DNA from: Eutreptiella sp. 'Long Island Sound 2002'
Taxonomy: Eukaryota > Euglenozoa > Euglenophyceae > Eutreptiales > Eutreptiaceae
Assembly: GCA_964036045.1 (NCBI GenBank)
Contig: OZ038381.1
Span: forward strand, 144,221,596-144,285,595
Reading direction: 5' to 3'
Length of the DNA: 64,000 nucleotides
The notes under the pieces are model-generated. The model was not told the DNA's origin. It searched no databases and saw only the letters and a list, made by a program, of their open reading frames with translations. Made by a program: the position numbers and the translations under genes. Shown piece by piece: positions 22,991-34,124 of the stretch. Numbering within the stretch: position 1 is the stretch's first letter; each line of letters begins with the position of its first letter.

Positions 22991-24690
22991 ACTGCACATG
23001 TAGTGGGCTGCAGCCTGAGGGAGGCTAGATTTCAAAGCAAGGGAACGTTGTTTGGTGCACTGATGGAGGACAAAAAGAGTCTGAGGCTCCCAGGTCGCTG
23101 GGAAGCATCCAGGGGCAGAAGTGACGTGGGGGTAGTTTGAAAAGTTCACCTCTGGATATCTGAACAACAATTTTACGAGAGAGGGACCTTCTACGGAATA
23201 AAAAAAGGTGATGTGGCTGATCGCTTCCGTTAGAATCGGGACATGGTTGGCAACTCCCAAATAACTGGTCAGAAATTTGCGCGCGGCGCAACATTTTGCG
23301 TGGCGCATAAAATCATAGGTGTGGGGAGCGACAAGAACCACCGGAAGCATGAGGGCAACACCCATGCACGACGAGAGGATCATCCGCGGCGCGCTGCAGC
23401 GATCAACAACAAGTGCGCACGCCGTGGAGCACAGTCAAGGAGAGGCTGCAGGGGGGATTCCAATGGACGGTGTGGAGACATGAGGACCAGAGAGAGGGAA
23501 GGCAGAGCTGGAGCGGTGCTGTGTCCGCGAGTGCACGACGGCAACGTTGGCTTCAGCTATGACACGGCCAGGCTGGCAAGTCGCGTGCAAGGACTGAAGC
23601 GACGGCGATGGCAGACAGCAAGGCGAACGGAGAGCGGGGATCGACAAAGGGGGTGGGGGGGGTGGGGAGTGCCCGCCGCATGCGGGCAAGGGCCGAGCTA
23701 GGCCATAGCGCACAAGAACACACCGCCGGACCCACAGGTACAGCCTGGAGGCGGAACGGAATATGTCAAGTGCGCGCGGTGAGGCAAACCAAATCTCCGG
23801 GCGAAGGAGTGGCCCGGGAGTGCTAGAAGGGCGGTAGGCGATCCGAAGAGGGCCAAAGAAAGCCGGCGTCGGGAGGGGAAGGTAGCTGGGGTTGAAGAGA
23901 AGGGTGTGGACCGATGGGGGCTAGAGGGAGGCCTGAGCCCCCGTGTCGGGGCAGAAGTCTAGACGAGGATGCGTCCGCGCGTGCACACGAACAGCAACGC
24001 CGAGCGACCCGAGCGAAAAGGGAGGGGAGCACGACGTTCACAGGTGCAGCGAGTTGGCGGAACGAGAGGGGAGCAACAGATGAATAGAGGTTCCCCTAAG
24101 AACGGTCACGCCAACGCCAGGGCTGTGACCCGGCAGGCCTCAAGCCTAGAGCGCGCTAACCGCGGAACCAGCCTCGCTGGGAGAAGATCACGCCAGTGCA
24201 GGGCCAAGTGTAACTTGGAAGAGAGCCTGGATGCTTCCCCCCCTCTACCCTGCCGATGCCGACCTCATGCCGCAGTATCGGCTTCGCGCTTGTTCACGTG
24301 GGTCTCGGACTCATTACGCCTGATTGACAGATTGCCGGATCGTGGTATCCAGGGTCAGTTGGCTGCGCGTGGGCAGTGGTGGCACTGCCGCTAAAGCTGC
24401 TTTAGGTGCGCTTCAGTGCCCCTTGTTAGCCCGTCTGTACACACCAGGTTTTGGTACCCTACCTACAGCGGTTGCTGTCCTCTGCTGCACACCCCCTACG
24501 ACCACCTTTGGCCCTCACCGCAGTCCCTGCAACCGGCCACAGGGCTCGCCACTGCGGCGGCCGGCACCACCCTTCTTTGCACCACGTTTCGCGAAGGTAC
24601 TTCCTGCTGACCCTGTTGTCCACGATGGGTTGCTTTCTGCACACTCGGACCCCCCGCCGCTACGCGGTTCATGCGTGCTGAACGTAAGTT
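22991..24690 (+). other. GC-rich stretch without recognised gene
   Basis: Frames of 100-190 codons occur on both strands (23243-23701 plus, 23969-24394 plus, 24496-25053 minus), but none carries a recognisable motif and their composition is that of GC-rich non-coding DNA. Confidence 0.35.
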
Positions 24691-24699
24691 TTGGAAACT

Positions 24700-25292
24700 G
24701 GTATTTTTGAAAATGACCGGTTTTAAACGATAATTTTTACAAAATAACCGGTTTAGCCGATTAATAGTTTTCAAAATAACTGGTTTTTCCGATAAATTGC
24801 CCTTTACTGACCAAAATCTTGCCATCGGCAGAGGAGAGCCCATACAAGTTGGAGCACAGTGATCAAAGCTGCCTCGGAAGTTGTAATTCACCATCCTGAA
24901 CCTTTTATTGCTAGAAAAGCCTCTGTTTAGTGCAAAAATTGGACACAATGTACTGCCGAAAAAAACCCTCAGCCCTCCCGGTGTTGCCCGGGGCCGCTTT
25001 GTTGGGGGCCACCAGTCAGGTCTAGCGGGATGTAAGCCGCCTCCCCTCTTCAAGCGCGGAGCCTCTTCCTGTTCGTCACAGGGGCGACGCCAGGGGGAAC
25101 CATGGGGCGCCTCTCCACGACCGCGTGCACCTACCTACCTACCTACCTACCTGCCGAAAAAAACCCCAAAATTTTTTAACCATTCCAATTAATCGGTTTA
25201 AATCAGTTTTCCAAACAACCGGTTGTGCCAAATGTTTTGAAAATACCCTCCGATTATTGCCGACAACCGGTTTTTCTGATTAAGTGGTAAAA
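24700..25292 (+). repeat. ACCGGTT-type degenerate satellite, split by an insertion
   Basis: AACCGGTTT and one-base variants recur near 24711, 24749, 24777, 25217 and 25265, with AAAAT(A/G)ACCGG phased at about 35 bp in the left half. The array is interrupted by the (CCTA)n-tailed insertion at 24969-25150. Confidence 0.6.
24969..25150 (+). mobile_element. 182-bp (CCTA)n-tailed retroelement insertion with 16-bp target duplication
   Basis: CTGCCGAAAAAAACCC occurs at 24953-24968 and again at 25151-25166, flanking the insert perfectly. The insert ends in about five CCTA units. Its body matches 40033-40213 at roughly 90% by eye (both start TCAGCCCTCCCGGTG and end before the tail at GCGGAGCCTCTTCCTG ... 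CTCTCCACGACC). It is therefore a short 5'-truncated copy, typical of incomplete target-primed reverse transcription, or a SINE of this family. Confidence 0.85.
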
Positions 25293-25662
25293 CCGGCTCT
25301 GGACCCTAGCTCAACGGCTATCTCCCGTCCTACTTTCCTGCCAGGGTGGAATCTTGGATGGATGCAAGCGACCTGGCGTGAGAAGGGCCTCCCGGCCGGC
25401 GGCGTGATCTCGGCCAAGTGGTTGGTGGACAAGCTCCCATACGACGTAGAGCATGCGCTATTGTATGCAAATGATCTGCAGCCCAAGGACCTCAAGGGAG
25501 GCTCCAGGTGGCAGATTAGGCCTGAGTGGGGCGCACTGCCCCGGCAGTAAGCCCTAAAGCGACACATGGAAAGCCTGGCACCCGAACTGTGGCATGCTAA
25601 GGGGGAATTGCAAGGCAGCGTCCTGGAGGGCCTAGTGAGTGTGCCCCCACTGGGGGGGTTTG
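25284..25662 (+). pseudogene. LINE ORF upstream of the endonuclease, part 1 (interrupted)
   Basis: Open frame from 25284 with an in-frame TAA at 25548-25550 that continues open on its other side to 25662. There the LTR element at 25663-33192 interrupts it. Joining 25662 to 33198, which leaves one copy of the GTTTG duplication, keeps exactly the same frame and runs on into 33224-33730, where the APE endonuclease begins. The segment is thus the pre-endonuclease part of a LINE ORF, probably 5'-truncated near the ACCGGTT satellite. I recognise no domain within it. Confidence 0.65.
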
Positions 25663-26332
25663 TGTACTGTGCTTGTACTTAGGGTGCACATTAAACCCTT
25701 TTGTCCTTGTCTTGCACTTCAAAATCAAATTGTTCTAAATGAATTTCTCCATTCCAATTGATTCTGTTGGCATGCACAAAGCAGGCAACAGCATTATGAC
25801 AAAGTCGTGAACGAACATTGACCTGGACCAACTGGCTGGTCCCGTAATACGGGTTCACATGCCTAAATAACAAGAAGATTAATGAAACAATAAATTCTCA
25901 TTAAAAAGGCAATAAAACCTATATTTTAGCAACTTTCTGAGTAGTCTATTGAGTCACAGGCCCTGTCAAGGTTACGTAAATCACTGTCGACAACAGTAGA
26001 CGGGGACAGTTGCAACACGCCATCTGAAGCTTCGAAATGGCTTCAAAATAGCTTGTAATACACTAGAACCTTCTAAAATGCTATAAAACATGATTAAATC
26101 ATATTGTAAGCATATGGAATGTGATTATTCATGTATGGCTACTAATGTATCCTACATCTCTGCTCTCTGTAGTGTACTTAAGAGCAGTAGACTCTAGCAG
26201 TAAGCTATAGGCTTGGAATATAAGCCACATATGAGCAAATATCCTAGTGTTCTAGGATCTTGAAACTCTCAGAGGTCTAGTGAAGATCCTCCAGAAAGCT
26301 TGTGAGAGGCCCAAATGCCCCAACTTATTACA
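25663..26332 (+). repeat. 5' LTR of the LARD-like element (670 bp)
   Basis: Direct repeat of 32564-33192. Differences are mainly a ~40-bp segment near 25835-25880 (TGGTCCCGTAATACGGG region) that the 3' copy lacks, plus scattered substitutions. Two differing LTRs imply an insertion of some age. Confidence 0.9.
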
Positions 26333-26623
26333 CCCCCTTCCTAAGCTTCATGCACATTCACTAAGAGTGTTCATGACTACCTGATAATCTAACATAAGGA
26401 GGGGTATGGGCATAAGGAACGCTCATATTGAATGTTCTAAGTGTCTATTGTAGTGTCTTACTACCCCCTTCCTAGAGGTAAAGGTATATCTCCACCTAAG
26501 AGGGTAAAGTTCCTAAGTCTTGAGTGTGTATGGTAGGGCTCAAAATGAATCATGATAAACACTAAGCAAAAAGCTAGTATACAAAGTATGAACAATGATA
26601 ACCTAAACCTTCAGGCAAACAAT

Positions 26624-27503
26624 TGTTGTGGTTTACGACTTGGGAACTCTTTTGTTCTCTTGTTTCTCTTGTTTCTCGAAAATCCCAAATCCCAAATCGA
26701 CAAACCTCTGCGCAGGATCTTTGGACGGAGCACCAATACATAGACACTTCACAAATTCGAAGACAAAAACCCTGTCCAGAGATATGGAAGTATCATACAG
26801 CACTTCGTTCACGCAACTGGCATTTCGATGCTTCATATGTATTCACAGGCTGCAGTGCGATTGCGATTGCGATTGCGACTCGCGCGCTCGCTGCGCTGCT
26901 GCTGTTTGAAGCCATAACACTACCCCCCCCTGAGACCTCGAAGAGGTCTCACTCCTCTGGGTGGGCGTCACACTGTCAAACCTGAAAAGGCAGGCCCAGA
27001 AAAAAAAATTTTTTGACCTCGACATGTGCTGGCTACTGAAGAATAATAGTGGTCGAAACGCACACACTGAGGTACAGTATATGGTATACCTGTCGTCAGC
27101 GCCTCATTCATACGCCGTGCTCGACTCTGCCACCGCTGTGTCTTGGCAGAAGCTGCAGAAGACAACTTCGCCGGGCACACTGCACGGGCGCTACCCACAG
27201 CAAAGCTTGTTGTGGTTTACGACTTGGGAACTCTCTTGTTCTCTTGTTTCTCTTGTTTCTCGAAAATCCCAAATCCCAAATCAACAAACCTCTGCGCAGG
27301 ATCTTTAGACGGAGCACCAATACATAGACATTTCACAAATTCGAAGACAAAAACCCTGTCCAGAGATATCGAAGTATCATACAGCACTTCGTTCACGCAA
27401 CTGGCATTTGGATGCTTCATATGTATTCACAGGCTGCAGTGTGATTGCGACTGCGATTGCGACTCGCGCGCTCGCTGCGCTGCTGCTGTTCGAAGCCATA
27501 ACA
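26624..27503 (+). mobile_element. Nested 880-bp TRIM-like element
   Basis: Two 296-bp direct repeats (26624-26919 and 27208-27503) with TGTT...AACA ends flank a 288-bp interior without coding capacity. CAAT precedes the left repeat (26620-26623) and follows the right one (27504-27507), a 4-bp target duplication. Size, paired short LTRs and empty interior match terminal-repeat retrotransposons in miniature. The repeats differ at only a few positions, so it is younger than its host element. The repeats end in a GATTGCGATTGCGA microsatellite-like run and a GCGCGCTCGCTGCGCTGCTGCTG stretch near their 3' ends. Confidence 0.82.
26931..26949. other. Hairpin just inside the TRIM 5' repeat
   Basis: GAGACCTC-GAA-GAGGTCTC is a perfect 8-bp stem with a 3-nt loop, 11 bp inside the left repeat, where a primer-binding or packaging signal would be expected. 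Confidence 0.6.
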
Positions 27504-30500
27504 CAATGAGGGTAAGGGTAATGCACCTGGATGTAGACGTGTAAATTACGATGAACTATACCGAAAATCAATAACAAATGAGAATGAAATGCAACATGTG
27601 GGGTTCAAATGGAAATTCAAGCTCTGCCCAAGCTGTCTATTGACATGAATTGTCTTCGTCATCCAAAGGGAGGATATACCACCTTACTCAATGGACACCT
27701 TACATGTGGCTACCTAATGCAATGGATGCATTGTGGTACCTATTTGATGCAATGGGTTTCGTGGCCTGCATTACATGGACAGAGAAAGCGAGGCAGCATC
27801 AGTAATGACTAACTGTTGATTAGAGTAGCGGGTAGTCACAAAGCGCATCTCAAAGGATGGGGGGTGGCAGTCACAATGAGACCAAAAAACTCATCTGACC
27901 CGGTTCTGCTCTTTCTTATCCCGGCCATGGGGATCGATCCGTCTGGGGGTATGGGGATTTATGCTAATACTTCAACCAAGAAAGCGTTGAAAGATAAGTT
28001 GTTCATTACCAATTTTTTACTCATACTGTCGTGCTGTCTCTAAAAACACAGCTAAAACATCAGTTACCTAACATGCCTAGAAATCATGTACAAAAGAATC
28101 AATATCCCATCACGGCAATATGCCCAAGAATCTTACTGCCTAGCATATGCACACCATGTTCCTAAATAGGACATAGCCCACAGAAAGGTAATGAAATATG
28201 AAGCTAACGGGAATACTGATTTGTGTAGAAATGTCCTAAATGACTTAGATCACCAAAGCAAATAATTTGTACGAAAATGTGAAAATGTAGAAGTTTTTCA
28301 TCATGCAAATTCAGAGAAAGAAGATGTATGGGCTGTGGCAAGTGCTAAAGATGACAAATACCAATGAATTGTATCTGAATGTAAGGGTTGGGTTCACAGG
28401 TAGGGGTGGGTTGGTCCCCTGGGCTTGGTTGAAAGCGAAGTAGGTAAGTAATAAGTGGAAAGGTCGGATCTTTTCCAGGAACGCCGTTCAGCTCTAGTGT
28501 GAGCCAACGGATATCCTACACGACTGGAGGGTCGCCACTGCCTCATACGCGAAATGGATCATTTGTAGGTTGTGTGGGACAAGTAGAAGTAGTAAATCTT
28601 CGAAAAAATACTGTCGTAGTTAAAGTGTTTTTTGTACCTTAGGGGAAGACCAACTACGGCGAGCCCCTTGCCCAACAGATGGTTGTACAACGCCATCCGT
28701 GCGGGGGCCTGTCTTCCTACATAAAGAGTGAATTCCGCTCAACTGAATTCCAGGATTCAGGCTATCCTCTTGGAGCTTAACTCCGCAATCTATCACTACC
28801 GCAAGAGAAGGGGTCTATCCCACTGCAGGGAAAGTACTTATCTACCCGCGCGAGGGTAGAAGCCCATTACTGTGGGCATTCGATACCTTTCGATAATCCT
28901 TGTCAATGAGCCTACCGTAGTGCACCGCTGGTCTTGCTGGCTACCGGCGTAGGACACCTTACTAACACATCGCAGAATGCATTAGCCAGGTCACAGGCTA
29001 AGTGACCAAGCTTAAACCTGTTCACTTGTGTTACACAACAAAGATGTGGCGGGGTGAGACCAATGCCGGCTCCTGTAAGCGGACACTGACTTACTAACGG
29101 AAGGAAAAGACTTAGAAAATGGCTCGTAGTCAAACATTTGATGGATGTGGTACTACAGCATCTCCTCAGAGTGTGAAATCCAAATAAAACAAATGGAATA
29201 ATCAACTGACTCGTGGTATGTGTTGGTGTGTGTGTTGTATGTGTAGTGTGACGAGGGAGCAAATGTGTGAAAAATCCAATTAGGTCTGTCATGCATCTGA
29301 TGGTTTGGTCGGGGAGAAATAGAGAATGTGATGCGGTAGTCGGTGGACACTCAATTGAGCACTCTCAAACCCGGTAATTGAGGCTGTACCAGGCGTCCTG
29401 GCGAACGTTAACGAAGCGGAACGTACCCAAAGTGGTTCGGTAGCAAGTTTGAGGATAAACTAGCTCTTTAGACCAAATGACCTAGGTCAATGATCGTGAG
29501 GTATGGAAAGGAGATTCATTCTTCACAACTTGCAGTTAATCAACAAAAGTTGAGTGGATACGAATTGATTGTTCGTCGCTGTGATCCAAGACTCGGGGTC
29601 TATTGAGCAAAAGGTGCTCATAGCACTATCTAGGGCAGATCAATTACGGACAATATTGCACGTTGAGCGTTATGGACAAGCCCTTGCAATAAGGAAGTAA
29701 TGTAATAAGTATGAAATGTAAAATTTGCAAGGTGAAACATAAATAATGAGTGACTTCACGGAACGAAATGAATGAAATGAAATCCGAATCGAGAGTAGAA
29801 TACTTCACTGGTCAAACGCTTGCCTTGACGGCCCTGCAATGAAGGATGAGGTGCATGGTTGAGTGAAATGAGGAAAAATCACTTCCTAGCTCAAATGCAA
29901 TTGTATTCAAATGAAATACCTTGACAAATTCAGGCTACCGGAAAGGGTCTCAGCACACGCAAATGTGGCGGACGTGACCAAAAGTCATGTAGTCTATGCA
30001 GAGTCTCAGCAACCCAACAAAGGGCACGGACCGTGCTCAGAACTACATTGAACCATGTCAATGAATGATGGAGTACACACAACTTCCTACACTAGCTAAT
30101 TAGTTAGCTAGCTAGCTAGAGTAAGTAAGAGTAGGTAAGTTTTGCAAGTTTCTTCCCCGGCCATATACCACCACCAACGTCTCTCATTGAAGAATGGTCA
30201 CAAAGACCGAGAGAGAGGTCAATGCAAATGGTTTGGTCGAGTGCGGTCTTTTAATGTTCCACTTGGGTGCTCCTGCATTGAGTCTTCTTTCCGCCTTCCG
30301 CTCACACCCGTCTTTCTCCACCCTCGTCCTCGGTGCCCTATTTCACCGCAACGGCCCAAACTCCGTCTGCGCGGCTACCGGGACAATGTCCAACTCGTGG
30401 GCCCTACGCGCCATCGGGTACCCTGTAATCAGGGTCCTAGGTTGGGAGGAGTCTCCGAGCGGATAGGACGGTGAATGTGGCGGTCGCAAGCGGTCTGTTA

Positions 30501-32563
30501 ATGGTTGTGGCCAAGTTTGTTTTGTGGCCGAAAAAGACAACAAAATGTTTCACTATTTATTGTGTGTCTAAAGTAATTCTAAGGTAGCTACCTATCTAGC
30601 TAGGCTAAGCCTAGTCAGAATGAATCAAAACTGATGCAAACAAACACAAACTGCAATATCATACAATGATTCAAGTTTGGAAGACCAAAGATTCGCGAAT
30701 GGTTTAGCAAAACATGATGTAAAAACCTGTTTGTTCCTTGAAAATGCCCAATATTTGCACCATTTTTCTGTACCATGGTGCTGATATGTCGGAGAAACAT
30801 TGTACGCACTGTGTAGGGCATGTCCTCAGGCTTTGGAAACATATTTGATGCTGACCCAACTCATCAGAGGTTCAGAGATATAGAAGTTGGGGGAAGACAC
30901 ATGAATCTCACGTGTCACACATGCTGAAAAAGTGTCAAAAAAGCATCAGAAAGTCAAATGTTTTTCGCTGTCATCCGATTTGCAAAAACCTCGAAGGATC
31001 ATATATCTGCACACTAGACACCATTACCTGTCCAAAACAGTTTAGATGACTGTTCAACTCACCACAGGCTCTGAGAAAGGTCTTTTTCGTGGGGCATCAT
31101 GACCCAAAATTTTGAAAACATGCTTTCATGTACCAATTTGACCACCATGGGAAAAATCCCTTCTCCTTCAGGGAAATTCAAAGCAAAAATGTTTTCAACA
31201 CTGCATGCTCCAGTGTTTGTAAAACACCTTGGCTCAGGTTCCAGCTCACCATGGTCCCAGAGGAATGAACAAAACTCCCAAACCATTTTTCATGATTTTT
31301 CACCAAGTGGTTTGTGTGGTAAGGTGTTGCAATTTTACCATAGCCATTCTCAATTTCTGAAATTGAACGTGACTCAGGGTTCAAAAGCACATACTTCAGT
31401 GTTGTTTAGAAAAATAACATCAATCCTCAAACCTTTTTTCTCCTGGAGATATGAAGGAAGCACAAAAGGCACTTTCGAGAGGTTTTCATGGTGTGGTTCA
31501 TAGGTGAAGTTGTTTGGAATGTGAAGATTGTAGAAAAATCATTTCCAAAAAAGTGAGGTATGCAGTAGAAGCGTACGACTCTCTACTTTTGAAAAATGCT
31601 TGATTCACATTTTTTCAGCGCAGTGGCGCAAAGATATGCGTAAAACACCAAACAACATTTTTGGGGGTTTTTCAGGGTTGGGGAAAAGGTGATTCATGGG
31701 TCAACTTGTAAAAATCACAGAAAATAGCCCTTGTGGAGTCGAAACAAGATGAAAGTGGCATTTTGAAGCCAGCACCCCCCAGTGTACGATAGGCCTGGGT
31801 TGACGCGATTCAAAACAGTGGCGTCAAGTTATGCGTAAAATGGGTGAGGCCATTTTCGACATTTTTGGCCTTTTGGGAGATCAAAGAGATGGAAGAAATC
31901 ATAAAGAATTCAAAGCTTCTGGACTCCAAAGAGCGTCAACTGTCACTGGGGTGGGGATTTATAGTCACGGACCGTCCCTTTAGTCCCTTCCCTTGACATA
32001 GGGTCACTTGTAGGACCGTAAGCAAGCAGAATAAAAGCCTTGGTAAGTCAATTCAACAAGCATGCAAAGTTGAGCAAATAAAAGCAACACAATCACGGGT
32101 TCTAGGCCTCAAAGAGCCTCAAGAGAGCCTACAGAAGCTTGCTGGCAGCGCTCTCGCAACATGTCGTCGTCGTGGAAGTCGTCGTTGTCGTCGCTGAAAC
32201 TCTGGCAAGTCGCCTTGAGTTGTGCAATTCACCACATATTTGAAACTTGTTTTTGACTGGAAATCCTTCAAAATCTTGTCCAAACTCATTGAAATAAAGA
32301 CTCCAAGCGTCTTTTCGAACTCTTCTGCAGCCTTTGGCGTCGTCGTAGTCGCTGCAGCGCGCCAGGAGCTGCGCTCTTCCAGTTTTCAAATTTATTTGAA
32401 GCCGTTTTGACCATAGGAAGAAGTATACCTTCAAAACTTGAATGTTTTCAACTTTTCATTAAATTCAAGCAAGGAACTCACTTTACTTGAACAGCGGACG
32501 CTGGCCCAGCTTCTGCGCGTCGTCCTCGTCGTCCTCATCCTGCTAGAACTCAGATTACTGGAC
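27504..32563 (+). other. Interior of the LARD-like element, non-coding
   Basis: About 5 kb without any domain-bearing ORF; the longest frames (126-134 codons) are featureless. The 28400-29750 part is less A/T-rich and contains short complementary segments (for example CCTAC...GTAGG around 28911-28955). It could be a folded packaging leader or an old captured sequence. A short repeat CAGTGGCG...ATGCGTAAAA occurs near 31621 and 31817. GTCGTC-rich runs lie at about 32163-32195 and 32518-32535. Confidence 0.4.
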
Positions 32564-33192
32564 TGTATTGTGCTTGTACTTAGGGTGCACATGAAACCCT
32601 TTTATCCTTGTCTTGCACTTCAAAATCAAATTGTTTTAAATGAATTTCTCCGTTCCAGTTGATTCTCTTGGCAAGCACAAAGCAGGCAACAGCAAGAAGA
32701 CGAAGTCGTGAACGAACATTGAGCTGGACCAACTGGCTTAATGTAACAATAAATTCTCATTAAAAAGGCAATAAAACCTATATTTTAGCAAATTTCTGAG
32801 TAGTCTATTGAGTCACAGGCCCTGTCAAGGTTACGTAAATCACTGTCGGCAACAGTAGACGGGGACAGTTGCAACACGCCATCTGGAGCTTTGAAATGGC
32901 TTCAAAATAGCTTGTAATACACTAGAACCTTCTAAAATGCTAGAAAAAAATAATTAAATCATATTGTAAGCATATGGAATGTGATTATTCATGTATGGCT
33001 ATTAATGTATCCTACATCTCTGCTCTCTGTAGTGTACTTAAGAGCAGTAGACTCTAGCAGTAAGCTATAGGCTTGGAATATAAGCCAAATATGAGCAAAT
33101 ATCCTATTGTTCTAGGATCCTGAAGCTCTAAGAGGTCTAGTAGAGATCCTCCAGCAAGCGTGTGAGAGGCCCAAATGCCGCAATTTCTTACA
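32564..33192 (+). repeat. 3' LTR of the LARD-like element (629 bp)
   Basis: Partner of 25663-26332, starting TGTATTG and ending TTACA, directly followed by the second GTTTG. Confidence 0.9.
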
Positions 33193-33197
33193 GTTTG

Positions 33198-34124
33198 CTA
33201 TTCTCCGCGAATGTGATTACCACATGCACCTCCGGCAAGTGACAGCAGTTGCCTTCGCCAGGCCCATGCCTAGTCCAGTGGTGCCGCCAGATACGGCGGT
33301 CAAGTGGAGGGGGCTACTGCAGACGAGGGTTCAAACCCCAATTGTCGTTGCGGCAGGAGAAGGACACCGGTGGGGGTGTGCGCACCTGTGTGCCGACCTG
33401 CCTGTCCCAGCAGAAGGGGACAGCTTAGACGAAGGCCTTCTTTGGGAGCGATCACACGAGTGTGACGGCAACGCAGATGATGCCTCCTCCGAGGAGGGCT
33501 GGAGCAACGACAGTGACCAGCAGGACACCAGGGGCGGGACGCCGACCCACTTTGCGCTGTGCATCACGGCGCTCAAGGTATGCGGCTGCCAGCAGAAGAA
33601 GACGGAGGTAATGGCAACAGCCCTTAACCACAACGTAGTCGTGCTCGCCTTCACAAAGACCCGGTCGCAACCAAGCGCACGGCTGGGTGGAAGGAGAAGA
33701 CCACGACCTATGGGAGTCCGGGGCCGATAGGGTAGAGGTTAAGGCCCTTGTGGTACACACAGGAGGGCAGTTTACAGTGGAGCGTGGATCCGTCACCGAA
33801 GACGTGTTCGTCGCAGCAGTGAGATACAAGACTTTACTCGAGTTGGCCTGGTGTAAGCCACACCGCAGAGGGCGGAAAGGGGCGTCCTAGACGGGCTGCA
33901 GGACGTGGTGCAAAGGCACACTGGTCCCCTGATTTTGCTGGGCGACTTCAACAAGGATGCGCTACGGCGGCTGGCGTTCCAAGACCGCCTCCGCGTGTGC
34001 GGGTACAAGGGCTACCCCTCCAGGTGGGCATGGACGTTGCGTGGAGTGGGTGCGCACGCCCTTGAGCGATGCATGACAGACTTCATCATTATTCCGCACG
34101 GCATACCCGTGATGCAAGTGCAAG
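33198..34124 (+). pseudogene. LINE ORF part 2 with decayed APE-type endonuclease
   Basis: Continues the frame of 25284-25662. After an acidic linker, the segment at about 33560-33660 (VCGCQQKKTEV ... VVVLAFTKTR) aligns with the start of an apurinic-type LINE endonuclease. There the usual catalytic Glu of the ETR motif is Lys. In a second frame RVEVKALVVHTGG and in a third LILLGDFNKD (about 33929-33958) and MTDFIIIP (about 34074-34097) correspond to the GDFN and C-terminal motifs. The three pieces lie in different frames, so the gene is broken. In the family this enzyme nicks target DNA for reverse transcription. No RT follows, because another LINE end abuts at 34125. Confidence 0.7.

Larger units (their letters stand above)
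25663..33192 (+). mobile_element. 7.5-kb non-autonomous (LARD-like) LTR retrotransposon
   Basis: LTRs at 25663-26332 and 32564-33192 begin TGTA and end TACA. The 5-bp target duplication GTTTG lies at 25658-25662 and 33193-33197. The 6.23-kb interior, which includes the nested element at 26624-27503, has no gag, protease, RT or integrase in any frame, so mobilisation must have depended on another element. No clear primer-binding site (a TGG start) follows the 5' LTR and no clean polypurine tract precedes the 3' LTR. Confidence 0.88.

Noticed and set aside
30142-30474. 110-codon plus-strand ORF inside the LARD-like element as a gene
   Set aside because: Overlaps another frame of similar length, has no domain, and lies in an otherwise non-coding interior.
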